Part shown: positions 33,512-48,201 of the stretch, piece after piece | Position numbering within the stretch: the stretch's first letter is position 1 | Layout: every line of letters begins with the position of its first letter | Source: Zanthoxylum bungeanum | Taxonomy: Eukaryota; Streptophyta; Magnoliopsida; Sapindales; Rutaceae | Length of the DNA: 64,000 nucleotides | Assembly: GCA_019454045.1 (NCBI GenBank) | Contig: SKCR01036773.1 | Span: forward strand, 90,743-154,742 | Direction of reading: 5' to 3' | Notes under the pieces: model-generated | Database searches by the model: none | What the model saw: the letters and a program-made list of their open reading frames with translations, nothing else | What the model was told of the DNA's origin: nothing | Program-made: the position numbers and the translations under genes

Positions 33512-36500
33512 ATGACACTTTTGTCCTCCTTCGTCAGGAGAGCTTCGAGTGCTTTCAATGGTAACTCTACTTACACCAGGCTTCTCGTTCTCAGCACATT
33601 CAGGTTCTCATTTCCTCACCACTCAAAAAAATTAGAAAATACTAAATTATACATTGGATCAAGTGTCTGTATTCCGCTGGAAGTTTCATATATACTCTTC
33701 AATTATTTGATACGCTTATTTAATGGAGCTGTTCAAGTATTTATTTTTTGTAAATGCTATCCAATTATGATCATTATTGATGATTAAATGAGAAATTATA
33801 GATGCAGCTTCTTATTACTCTAAAACAGGAAGCACAATCTATGACTAGTCACAGGTGTAATACATATTGTGCAGATGATGAAGTTTTGTTTTGGGCATGT
33901 CTAATTGTATGTTTCTTTCTTTTGAACTATCACAGTGGAGGGGCTATAGTGGCATACTCTGAATCGCAATCAGAGCCTGCCACTTCTAGACATGAATTTG
34001 GTCAAAAGGAGCCTGCCACTCCCGGTAATGAACCTGGTCAAAAGGAGGACAAGAAGAAGAGAGTAGTGTTACTTGGAACTGGATGGGCTGCTGTTAGTTT
34101 TCTTAAAGATCTTGATGTTTCGTTATATGATGTTCAGGTTGTTTCGCCTCAGAATTATTTTGCATTCACCCCTTTGTTGCCTAGTGTCACCTGTGGAACA
34201 GTAGAAGCACGGAGCATCGCTGAGCCTGTCCGAAACATTATAAAGAAGGTAGTGGGAATAAAAGAAGAACTTCAAAAAACTTTTACCTGCATCATGAGAT
34301 GCACATCTAGAAATATCTCAAAATTGTTTGATAAGTTTTCTTACACATTATAATACTTCATATGTTTATTTGTCACTTTTTGTCCATTAGTTGCTTTTGA
34401 GCTCTTGACATTGCAATTGTCAGACTGTGATTACTCTAGAGAATTGATTTGTTATTATTATTTTTTAAATTGACAGAGAAACGCAGAAATTCAATTTTGG
34501 GAGGCAGAATGCATCAAGATTGATGCTGCAAACAACAAGGTTTTCTGTAAGTCTAATATTGAAAAACTAAACAGAGATTTCTCTCTGGAATATGACTACT
34601 TAATTATAGCAGTAGGAGCTCAAGTGAATACTTTCGGCACCCCTGGTGTACTGGAGAACTGCCATTTTCTAAAGGTAAAGTAATTAGATTTAATAGAGTA
34701 TGAAAGGATGCAGCATTTTTTCATAAATTTGAGTATTCAAATGCGGCTTTTTGATGTTTCTGACTTTTCTTTCATCGTCATTTATCTTTAAGTTGCATAA
34801 AACTAAATTGCTATTATATTCTTTGATAATGCTCAATCATTGACTGCAGGAATTAGAAGATGCTCAGAAGATCCGCAGGACTGTGATCGATTGTTTTGAA
34901 AAGGCTGTCCTTCCTGGCCTAAGTGAAGAAGAGCGGAAGATGAACCTTCATTTTGTAATTGTTGGAGGTGGGCCCACTGGTGTGGAGTTTGCTGCAGAAT
35001 TGCATGACTATATCGAAGAAGATTTAATCAATTTGTATCCTATGGTTAAAGATCTTGTGAGAATAACAATGGTCCAATCTGGAGATCATATTTTGAACAC
35101 GTAAGGAACCAACCATACAAAATTTATATGATATCAATTGTGATTATGCATCAATGAAAGATGGAAGTGTGTTTCTTTTCTGTCATATATATCATGAATG
35201 GGATACTAAATCCCATAATATCCGCAGGTGATGCCTTTTAGACACCGTAAAGGCATTATTTTGAGCAGCTGAAAACCACAATGAGTTAGAGTGGTCTGGC
35301 ACAAAAATAAGGAGTAAAATAAAACTACATAGGATAGCGTACACTTTTTAGTCATAGTGAAATTTATTCCATCAGTTTAAATGGTTATTATCTGTATATA
35401 TAAAATCTTCTACCAATTGGGATAGAGCTTAGATGAGATATATTTATCATATGTTTCTTATTTGGAAGTATTTATGTTGTTCTCAGTAGAAAAAGCATAC
35501 GATAAAGTACCAAGAGAAATTCTTTGGAGAGTACTAGAAAAGAAGGGAGTACTTATTGCTTATATTCAAGCCATTAAAGATATGTATAAAGATGTAATGA
35601 TTTGTGTTAGGACTCAAGCAGAAGTAACAAGACACTTTCCTATTACCATAGGCTTACAACAAGGTTCTGCATTGAGCTCTTATTTTTTTGCTTTAGTGAT
35701 AGATGTAATTACTAAGAATATTTGCTGATGATATAGTATTGGTGATGAGTTTAAAGAAGATGTAGAGGCTAAACTTGAGATGTGGAGAAAAACCTTAGAA
35801 GTTAGGCATGCGCTTAAGTAGATTTAAAATTGAACACATGTTGTTTGAGTTTAACAAAGGTTGTAGAGGTAATGCGGTAGAAATAAGAATTGGCGACCTC
35901 GAGTCCATCCTTCAAAAAATGGAGTAGTCGATCGAGATATGCATTGAATCCAATCGGGTTAGAGGAAATGGAGATGTGCGTGTGGGGTCTTATGAGATCG
36001 CGATATTCCTTTAAAATTTAAAGGCAAATTTTATAGGACCGTCTTGAGACCTACAAAGCCTTATAGAACAGAATGTTGGGCAATAAAGCATCAACACGCC
36101 AAAAAATGAAGGTAGTGGAGATAAGACTGCTTAGATAGATGTGTGGGTGGACTAGAAAAGATAGTTAGAAATGAAGTAATTAAGATAAAAAAATTTAGGT
36201 GTAGTACTGAATACTGATTGATGAGAAGATGAGAGAAACAAGGTTAAGATGATTTGGACATATTCAACGTAGACCTTTAAGTGATCCAGTGAGAAAAGTA
36301 GAGCAAATGGTGCTGCCAGATGTCAAGCGAGGAATGAGAAGGCTTAAGTTGATATGGTCAGAAACCATAAAAAGAGACCCAAGTGTTATGTAACTTGATG
36401 AATCAATAATCTCAGATAGAGCATAATGGCGTTAAAAGATCCATGTAGCCAACCTCACCTAGTGAGAAAAGACTTTGGTTTGATTTGGTTTCAGTATGAC

Positions 36501-39500
36501 ATCATTTCCTCATTCATATGAATGCATTTAAATTTCAAGGAACTACAAATTGTTCCGTTCTCAATTTTTTTCGTTTTATGTGGTATTCTGCGTACTTATT
36601 AAAATCATGCCATGCACAATCAATATTCATTCACAATAATTTATTTGTTTCTAATATATTGTAATTCAATATTTTGGCAAGATTATCATTCGAAAACTTA
36701 CAAATTTAATGCGCTGTGTCTGCAGATTTGATGAAAGAATTAGTTCGTTTGCTGAAAAGAAATTTCAAAGAGATGGTATTGAAGTTCTAACAGGATGTCG
36801 AGTAATTAAAGTTTCTGATAAGGAAATAACAATGAAGATAAAATCAACAGGAGAGGTTTGTTCAGTACCCCATGGAATGGTTTTGTGGTCCACTGGCGTG
36901 GGGACTCGTCCAGTTGTAAGGGACTTCATGGAGCAAGTTGGTCAGGTAGGCTGCATAAATTCTTCATGCTTGTAATGACATTAAATTTGAAATTTCTATC
37001 TTGACTGTCATTTTTCCCACCCCAACTTCATTTATTCTAGGTTTGCTCATTATGTGCAGTCTAAAATGGTGACATAGATTTTATTTTTTTGTCAAATCGA
37101 AATTCTATAATTAATGGTTATTACTGATTAGAGTTTACTCAACTGCTTATGCTTGGAATTTTGTTTTGCAGAGTAAGAGACGTGTCCTCACAACTAATGA
37201 ATGGCTGCGTGTTAAGGAATGTGAAAATGTGTATGCCATTGGTGATTGTGCTACAATAGATCAACGTAAAATCATGGTATGTGAAGCTTTAGCAGGTTCA
37301 TTATATTCTTAGATCTGCTGAATTGGCTTCCTTTGGCTACTTTGTTTTGTTCTCCGTCATGGTTGCATCTCTAAGTAATTACAGATTCTTCATGAGTTCT
37401 GGTTTTTTTGATAATATTAAACTCCTTGTACAAGTAATTTTATCAGATAACGATCTCAATGGTTAAGCAGACATTTAGTTGTCTTGTGTTGGTTTAATTT
37501 TACAGTGGTTTAAGAAAGAAAAACTTTTGAATGTTTGGTAGAAGAGGAAAATAAACATATATCCAATTAATATTTATATGATTTGATATCTGATATCCGC
37601 ATTTCCTTTTCGGTGAATGTATCTCTTGATGAAGTCCAAAAAAATACTAATCAGTAAAACCTGACCAACCAATACGGCAGATATGCCAAGCTGAGGGACC
37701 TGAGCCTTTTGAAGATTGATTACTGTATTAAGACTGCATTGGACTTTATAATACTGATTGAAATTTTGAAATATGAAGAACAAAAGACTACTCTTCAAGA
37801 TACAGACAGTTAAAAAGAGTACACAGTTCCAAGATAATGACGTTGCAGCTGACGTATTCTTTTATTTCATTATTTCCCCTGCACTATGTCCCTAATTTTA
37901 GTTTTATAATGAAGTTTTTTGTTTCCAAATGCGATTTTTTTACCAATAATACTTTGTTGTTGTGCCTTTAGGAAGATATTGCAACCATCTTTAAGGTTGC
38001 AGACAAGGACAACTCTGGTACTTTAACTGTTGAAGAATTCCAAGATGTAATGGATGACATCCTCATAAGGTACCCCCAAGTGGAGCTCTATCTAAAGAAC
38101 AAGCACCTGAGTGATGTGAAAGATCTGTTGAAAGATCCTCAAGGGAATGATAGAAAAGAAGTAGATGTTGAAGGGTTTAAATTAGCTCTATCTCATGTGG
38201 ATTCACAGATGAAGAGTCTGCCTGCAACTGCACAGGTCTCTTTGTCCTTTATATAGTGGATATATTTTATTTCCTTTTGATTTATTTATATTTTGCTCAT
38301 ATGTCTGTACTCAGGTTGCTGCTCAACAAGGTTCATATCTTTCTAGGAACTTCAACCGTATGCAGCAATGTACAGAACATCCAGAAGGTCCTCGACGCTT
38401 TAGAGGTCTCGGGCGTCATCATTTTCGTCCATTTCGGTACTAGATATATTCTTCTCTGTCTAATCCAGTTGTTTGCTCACTGTTATGATCAGTATGGTTT
38501 TGTTTTCGACTTGAGTGGTGTGCTTTCACTAAGCAGTGCTTGCTTACCACAGAGAACCGCTAAAATTACTGCAAAGAATATCCATGGAAATCTACCTTTG
38601 GTTTAAATATCCATGGAAATCTAATTAGGATTGAATATCCATGAAAATCTACTTTTGGTTTAAGTGTAATTATCTTGAAAGTTCTGTCATCCTAAATGAC
38701 ATCACCTGATATGGAACCCATGATCATGCACAAGTTACAAGTTTGAAATTTTGCATGAAAATTCTTAGGGTCAATTGTCTGCTGCAGCAGAGAAGTCTTG
38801 CGGTTTAGCTCTTGACAGAATAACAGACAGTGGCCAATTAATGAGATTCATGCTGAACTTGAGGAACAACAAAAATCAGTCTTCACATGATATTTCTTTG
38901 GCAGGACAAATACCATGTACTAGACTTTTCTTGATCCAATTGCATTCCAAATAGCATTCCTCTGGCCTTTGTTACAGTTTCTCAGATAGTTCGTATTATT
39001 CCTGAAGGATTTTTTACCTTGAAGAGCAATGATGGTGGAAATCTTTCACTTTCCTTCAACTTACAAAGCCTCAGAAATTCAGTGAATTAATGCAACATTC
39101 CTGAGGCAGTTTAAACATACAAGTCTAGGACTTTGGAAGAAAAGGATGTCCTCTTTAGCTAAAAGAGGAGTGAAGGAATACAGAAGTATAGGATTGCTAT
39201 AGGATATAGATCATCTTATGTCGTGGTAGGTACAAACTAGTCAATAGATAACACATCGTATAATTGCAAAAGTCCATGGGCAATGCATTCAAAAAAGCTT
39301 GAAGCTTAGCCAGTGATATGATAACCATCAAAGTAACACTTGCAATAAATTTGTGTCCTATTTGGTGTAGCCACATTATACATTTTATATAATAAGGATT
39401 TGTCTTGAAGTGTCTTAGTTCTTACTGGCTCCCAATGCATTTGATGTGTACTATTGCCCCACTAGGGCATCAAATTCATAAGAGTTAGCAGCATGGTAGT

Positions 39501-40018
39501 AATAATGAGTTCTTTAATGAAATTTTTTGCACCCTGTTTTCTAACTTGCATGGAAGTTAAAAGAGTTTGAAAGTTCTTTATTATTCTGGTTCACTGTTGA
39601 CCTTGGATTTGGAAGATTTTAATGTACCGAAATTGGGATGTTTGGACGGAAGGAACATGTTATACATAGTGAAGATCATTCCTCCGTCATTTCCTTTCCT
39701 TTTGCGATCCTAACCTGTGATTATCAGGTACAAGCATTTTGGCCAATTTGCTCCTTTGGGAGGAGAACAGGCAGCTGCAGAATTGCCTGGAGACTGGGTA
39801 TCCATGGGTCACAGCACCCAGTGGCTCTGGTATTCAGTATATGCAAGGTGATTATCTACTGCTGCTTGTTGAATGTAAATGGTCTGTGCATCCATAAATT
39901 TGATTTAATCAATAATTTCTTTATATTCAGCAAGCAAGTTAGCTGGCGTACAAGGTTTTTAGTCGTATCTGATTGGACAAGACGATTCATATTCGGAAGA
40001 GATTCAAGCAGAATTTGA
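33512..40018 (+). CDS. NDB1: NDB1-type external NADPH dehydrogenase, calcium-binding, mitochondrial (10 exons)
   Basis: Oxidises cytosolic NADPH and passes electrons to ubiquinone without proton pumping, on the outer face of the inner mitochondrial membrane. Exons by GT-AG and frame: 33512-33603, 33936-34248, 34477-34674, 34850-35100, 36726-36945, 37172-37276, 37972-38235, 38315-38436, 39728-39847, 39931-40018, about 590 residues (family about 580). A basic, Ser-rich N-terminus looks like a mitochondrial presequence. FAD fold: [14 protein letters not shown] (about residue 70). NAD(P)H fold: [17 protein letters not shown] (about 230), ending ITMVQSGDH. Gln there, not Glu, fits NADPH preference as in NDB1. 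EF-hand [13 protein letters not shown] (about 405). C-terminus SSRI resembles a peroxisomal signal reported for NDB proteins. No stop or frameshift seen. Intron 4 carries a LINE relic. Confidence 0.93.
35462..36490 (+). pseudogene. RTE-like LINE reverse transcriptase relic in NDB1 intron 4
   Basis: The plus-strand frame 35462-35728 reads [28 protein letters not shown] and [22 protein letters not shown], the RT palm region of plant RTE-type non-LTR elements. The YADD-like catalytic box is displaced (FADDIV just after a frameshift near 35724). Downstream pieces [22 protein letters not shown] and KMIWTY-like words, ending near [10 protein letters not shown], are the C-terminal part. It is 5'-truncated, frameshifted and in the same direction as the gene. 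I saw no target duplication. Confidence 0.82.
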
Positions 40019-41408
40019 GGCAGCAGCCGGAGAACCTCTTAAATTAGCTGTAACATATGTATCCTTTTCATCTATCTTATATGTTGTATGTTGAATCGGT
40101 GTACTATCTCCTCCGACGCATATCGCCACTATGTGTGTTCTCTTCTATATGCAATTCACATTCAATCTCAATCTTGAGAGGATGGCGTAAAATGATTTCT
40201 AATTTTCTATTGTTGTTAAAATTATAGACAATGTAACTCACGGCTGATGTACCAATAAGTTTGAAGATTGGAATTTTTATTAGTCGTGAAATGTTTGTTC
40301 TTTTCTTTTCTTTATTTTAATCAAAGATGTAATTTTTACACAATCATGACACGAACATGAATCGCCGCTTGTACTTTATAATTTATTTAGATGAAGTGCA
40401 TTATGGTTTGAATAATGTATCGTATGGTATATTGTATGGTATTATATTGTAATTATTGTTTCCATGTTTAGGAAGATAGTATAATATGATGTAGTTAAAT
40501 AATCTGTTTTTATTTGTTTGATGGTATGGTATGATTCCAAAAATGATAAAATGACTAAAATGCATTTAAACATTTCTTGTGTTTTATGAAAATTAAGTCA
40601 GTTATATCATCAAACATGTTTGGGAAGACCTTTTAACTATTTTTATTTATTAATATAATATATTTAATATGGTAGAATTGACATTTTAAAATTTTATTAA
40701 GGATATTTTAAGAATACAAAAATTATAAAATCATGGCAAACCACCAAATTCATGGTTTAAAAAACTCTCCAAAATTTATGATTTTCAAACTATAAGATTA
40801 CAATGAGAAATCATACCATGAACATTAAGTCAAAACAAATAATATTTTGAATTATACCATAATATATGAAATCCTGACAAATCATTAAACAAAAAAGGTA
40901 TTAAAGTTAGTCGAAGAAATTTTTTATTATTAAAACATGAAAAAGATGCTATTTTTATAACATTCGAAGGATTTTTACCATTTAATAGGTGAATGCATTT
41001 ACTAATGCACTTAGAGCAACCCCAATGTTATTTATGGGTTTGGTGTAAGATTTGCACCAAATTTTACATCCATCTCCAACCTAAATTCGAATCCGGACCC
41101 AAGTCCGGTTGGATTCCAGTTCGGGTCCGGAAATGATATTCACTTCTCGGGTCTGAGTACGGACCCGGAAAAAATTATCCGGATTCGGATCTGAGACCCT
41201 ATAAAAATAATAAAATTTTAAATTTATCGATTAACATCATGAAAAATACTAAATTATCACAAATTGAAATTTACTAAAATATACACAAACTAAAATTCAC
41301 TAAAATATAATTAAAATTAATCGGGTAGCCATTTAGGTTAAGTTAGATTATAACTAAACTAGTTAGTCAAAATGACCTATTAGGCATTTGTAGATTTAAT
41401 GTCATTTT
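40019..41408. other. NDB1 3' region and AT-rich intergenic DNA
   Basis: No further gene seen. About 40400-40880 is rich in TATGGTAT words at both ends in roughly inverted arrangement and might be a non-autonomous DNA transposon, but ends and target duplication were not resolved. At about 41020-41200 there are fragments resembling MITE ends (GAGCAACCCCAATG) and repeated TCCGGA/CCGGAC words. The polyadenylation site of NDB1 was not identified. Confidence 0.4.
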
Positions 41409-42449
41409 TGTTGAATTTTTTCCCTACGATATTTTTCCTACTTGGTAAATGACTACTAAAGGCTTTACCTTTAAGTAGTCATTGGATAGTTTTTGGACTT
41501 TTTGGTCTTTTACCTTTCAATGGTATTTAAGTAAATTTGTCTTGTATTATGTATTTGTAACTTTGTCTTCCATAATATCATATCACCATTTTCGAATTTC
41601 TTCTCAAAGAAAAGGCTATGGCCGAAATTTAAGCTAAATGAAGGGATTAACCTTTGTTCAAGCTTCGACTTATCTAAGGCGTGGCAACCTTAGTGGCGTC
41701 TCCGTGCTAGCAGAACACAATAGGGTATCATCTTAAGGGTTCACAAAGACAAGTTCTTTGTGGCCTTTGAAATGTTTTGTTCTATCAAAATCAAATCTGT
41801 GGTTCTTGGGTTCTATCCGTTGTTTGGTGTTTGATTGGCCTTAATCATCCAAGTGAGTTTTTCGTCATTTGGTACCAAAGCTTAGGATTCCAAGGTGTGA
41901 TTTTCATTTGGTATCAAAGTTTAGGATTCCAAGGTGTGATTTTCTATCATTGAATTAATTTTTCTAGACAGATTTGATCTGAAATTAATTCTTATATGGC
42001 TAAATATTTGATGTTTGAATGTGTTTGGATTTGTATTGAGTGCTAAAATATTTTCCGAAAAAGTTCTGACGAAAAATCACGAAAACGATGAAATTTCTCA
42101 AAAACATGCTTATTGCGTGGGGGTTGTCAAAGCAATGAATTGTTTACTGTTTGGTCAGTTCAGAGGCTGATCGGATATTGTCCAAGTGACTAGGCCAGCT
42201 CGGGTCGGTAATTGGATGACCGATTTTACCCGTTACCAATTTTACGTAGGATTTTCTGGAAAATATTTTCGTAAAATATTTTCCATCTTTTGAGACTTGT
42301 TATGTTGTTACTTGTGAAAAAATAATATGTTTAGGTGAAATACGAACTAACTAGAGGTACAAGATACCGACTAATTCTTTAAAAAAAATCTAATATATTT
42401 TAAAACTATTTTCGCCTAAAATCGCGCTTCCTCCGTAAAAACGCAAACA
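41409..42449 (+). repeat. 5' LTR of copia element F
   Basis: It runs TGTTGAATTTTTTCC to CGCAAACA, about 1.04 kb, followed four bases later by a tRNA-iMet primer site. It has two near-identical TTTAGGATTCCAAGGTGTGA segments (about 41880-41940). Related to the 3' part of the LTR at 17621-19852. Confidence 0.72.
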
Positions 42450-42453
42450 AAAA

Positions 42454-42465
42454 TGGTATCAGAGC
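42454..42465 (+). other. Primer-binding site, tRNA-iMet type, copia element F
   Basis: TGGTATCAGAGC immediately downstream of the LTR, the standard Ty1/copia primer site on the plus strand. Confidence 0.88.
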
Positions 42466-43194
42466 GTCTAATCTCACATCCAAAAATATTTTCATGCTAA
42501 TAAATATATGATATTTAATCCAATTTATTTTATACAAGTTAATTAAATTGATTAGATCAATTTTCTAATTGTTGATACTAATTAAAAAAAATCCATATGA
42601 TAAGGTTTTATTTATTTATGTTTGTATTTATACATTTAAATAGCTCATCTTGTCAATACGAATGTAAATTATTTTCTATGGTCGTGCTCACAATGTGCCA
42701 AAGTTGTGTGAGTGTGTTTTCTAGGAATTAAATTGCCTTGGTAAAATTTATTTGATAAAAGACAGATTCAAGCAAAAATGCATATCAATAGATGTCAAAT
42801 CAGTGATGTAGTGCATAAATACCTTGAGCTTGTCGTTGAAAAGTATTACCTTATACATGCCTCATCCATTAAATGCCAAATAATGATGGGTCGAAAATGA
42901 TTCAGGACCTAAACTATGAGTCACATTTGATGTTATTGATAATTCTTATCTACTCGTGAATATACATAAGCGTAATGTGCCAAAGCTGTGTGTCGAAATA
43001 TGTTCGTGGGATCCAGTTCATTCTTTAGAATTTAATTTAATTATTGAATTCTCGTATTTTATTTGGGGATTATGAAATTACGTAAAATAATGGGAGGACA
43101 TCTTTACAACAAAAATTCATGATATATTAGATGTTACTTATTGATAAAATTACTTTATCTGTTGACTTTTGTTCCTTTTGTTAAGTTTTATGAT
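42466..43194 (+). mobile_element. Copia element F 5' leader
   Basis: Non-coding DNA between primer site and gag relic. Contains two similar GTGCCAAAG.TGTGTG segments (near 42694 and 42977). No open frame. Confidence 0.5.
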
Positions 43195-43777
43195 GGTAGC
43201 AACCACTCTTCTAATCCATTTGTGCGCATCCTTGACGCAAATAAACTGGCTAACCCTGAAAATTTTCTGAATGGGAATTAGATCTTAAGATTGTCTTAAG
43301 ATCGAAGAAGCTGGAATATGTGCTGGAGAATCCAGTATGAGAGGAAGACTCTTAAGAAATGAGGGATGACGACCTGAGAGTCAGGTCACTCATTCTTTAT
43401 TCTATGTCTCATGATCTGAATAGGCAATATGTAGATATGTCTGACTCCTTCGGCATTATTACTCAACTTAGGGAGCTGTTCTTGGACCAGGAGCAAGTCT
43501 TGGTATATAGAATCTCAATGGAATTGTTTCACGAGTCAGGTCACTCATTCTTTATGTCTCCTAGTCTAAAGAGACAATATGTGGATGGATATGTATGACT
43601 CATTCAGCAATATTACTCGGCTTAGAGAGTTTTTCTTAGACCGGGAACAAGTCCTGGTATACAGAGTCTCAATGGAATTGTTTCGCGCTCGTCTGACTGA
43701 TGGTAAGCCTGTGATTCCACGTGTCTTGCACATGATGGATCCCATTGAGCAACTTAAGAGGTGTGATTTCTGACAAG
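43195..43777 (+). pseudogene. Copia gag relic with an internal duplication
   Basis: Pieces ILDANKLANPENFLNGN and RSLILYSMSHDLNRQYVDM, then LRELFLDQEQVLVYRISMELF, match the UBN2-type gag of copia elements. A second, shifted copy (43549-43700) repeats LKRQYVDGY, LREFFLDREQVLVYRVSMELF and goes on to RARLTDGKPVIPRVLHMMDP, so roughly 200 bp is duplicated in tandem. Stops break both copies. Similarity ends at 43791, where the next element begins. Confidence 0.8.
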
Positions 43778-43791
43778 CTCACAAAGTGATT

Positions 43792-45240
43792 TGTTACTCC
43801 CAAGTGTAAGAATGTCAAAATAATAAATAATTCGGTAAGTCGGGGATCGATACACATGGAATAGATTTAATAAAATACAATAACAATTTGAATAACAAAA
43901 TAAAAAACTAAATTGATTGAAGTGATGATCAATTTTAAATAGGACTATAATAATAAAATAAAATATTGGTGCTAGGGGATCCACTCTTAACATTTCAAAT
44001 ATAGAGAAATCTTACTTTTATAATATATAAATTGTCATTATTACCCAGTTAATTTACTTCAGGAATTAATTATGTAAAAATATTTAAAACCAACCATATA
44101 AGTGGTGATAATATTTGTCTATAGCAAGTCCAGATAGGTACTCAATTATGCCAGATTATATAAAGCTATCCATAAATACGGTAACAAAGTTTGTCAATAA
44201 TTAGTCCAAATTTTAATTACTCTCTCATATAACATGAGGTATTGTATTAATTGTGTTAACCAATATGAGATTATCTACAGCGAATCAAGACGCCAACAAA
44301 ATACAAGAGAAGATTAAATATTAAACTTCATATTACAATTCATAATTATAACATAAGTAAGATTAATCAATATTCTCATATTAAGAGTTTCACCATTTAC
44401 CTCAACAGATGAAATTAGCTACTCATGTTTTGAATTAAAAAAAAAAAAAAACCTTATAATTTTATTAATGAAAGAAAAAAGAAATTACAAGAAAAATAAA
44501 ACACAAAATACACTTCTTTCAAATTCTTCAAGAGAGAAAATGAAAGAAGGGTGAAGAAAATGAGAGATGGGCACTTCTATTTATAGTAGAAGTGTTCATC
44601 CCTCAATTATGAATAACGATTTCCAAATCAATTACAAATAAGAAATTTTTACTAATTTATTTTTTTCTTTTTACTTTTTTGACCCTTTTTTTTTTAATTT
44701 TTGTTGATCATTTTTCAAACATTTGTCACAATCTATAGGTGTATTGTGACATTTCAAATTTTATATTTTTATTTTTTAATTTTATTTTCTAACAATTAAA
44801 ATTATATGCAACACACATTGTCTTTTTCACCAATTTCAACCTTGAAAACTTCAAACCTAGAAAATTTTGCAAGGACCAAAGTTATAACTATTTGAGTTTT
44901 CCTTCATTTAGAACTAGAATTGCTTTAATCCGATATCGGAGTAAGATTTTATAGCCAAAATATAAAAATTGCTCAAAGTTTGAATTTCTAAAATTGTTCA
45001 ATGTGATAACACCCTTTCAAGTTTTTTGCCTCCAAAATCCAAATGTCACGTCCATTTTTCTAGTTATACATCCCAAGTATTATTTCACCTACATAAGAAA
45101 TAAAAATCATAATAAAAATATATAAAATAAAAATTTAATTATTATTTCACAAATGTGCTAAATTAAATGAATTAATGAAATTACAAGTGTAAAATGATTA
45201 ATTTTCCTTTTAATAAATATACACTTTTTAGTGTTCATCA
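43792..45240 (-). repeat. 3' LTR of a minus-strand gypsy element G
   Basis: Starts TGTTACTCCCAAGTG and ends GTGTTCATCA, followed by a polypurine tract complement (TATCCCCAACC), the same layout as the Athila-like 3' LTR end (CACTTATCA then CAACCCCCAACC). Early LTR words (CCCAAGTG, GGGGATCGATACACA) also resemble those of the Athila-like LTR. Length 1.45 kb. Inserted into the copia gag relic. Confidence 0.65.
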
Positions 45241-45751
45241 TATCCCCAACCATCTTATTTTTAAGCTAAAACTAAAACGATAAATTCTTATCCAATTTAG
45301 TAATTGTTTTATATCTTCACAAATTATCAAATATGCAAATTCTTGTATACTTTTTAGCCTTCTTCCATACACACATAAGACAAAGTATCAATCAATTCAT
45401 TGTGCCAAAATGTCACAGGTCTTATTGAAAAAAGAATAATATTTTTATCATAAAATTATATCAGAATTCACACCTTTTGGCAATGACAGTTTATATATAT
45501 ATAAAAATAGTTTTTCTCTAAATAATACATCATTAACTCTTGTAAAACATTGAGCCAATAACTCCCAAATCAGTTGGCTTTAGAGTACTAGGTGTTAAGA
45601 TACTCATATGGACTTAATTACTCGAATCTTAGATATCAAAAAGAAGAATTGTCTGATTTTCTTAAGCTTTCTATTTAACATCTGAACGAGCTTTAGCCAG
45701 TGACTCCCAGACCAATTGGCCTTAGGATACTAAGTGTTAAAACACTATACA
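45241..45751 (-). mobile_element. 3' internal end of gypsy element G, truncated
   Basis: Non-coding DNA beside the polypurine tract. A motif of about 65 bp built on AGCCAGTGACTCCCAGACCA and AGTGTTAA occurs twice, at about 45549-45614 and 45690-45750. The element is cut at 45751 by the next LTR, so gag and pol are not in the window. Confidence 0.55.

Positions 45752-48201
<2,450 letters not shown>

Noticed and set aside
38256..38606. 116-residue plus-strand frame
   Set aside because: It overlaps NDB1 exon 8 in another phase and runs into the flanking introns; the exon is explained by the NDB1 frame.
40400..40880. Possible MITE with TATGGTAT-rich ends
   Set aside because: Inverted ends are only loosely similar and no target duplication could be placed; AT-rich composition may explain it.
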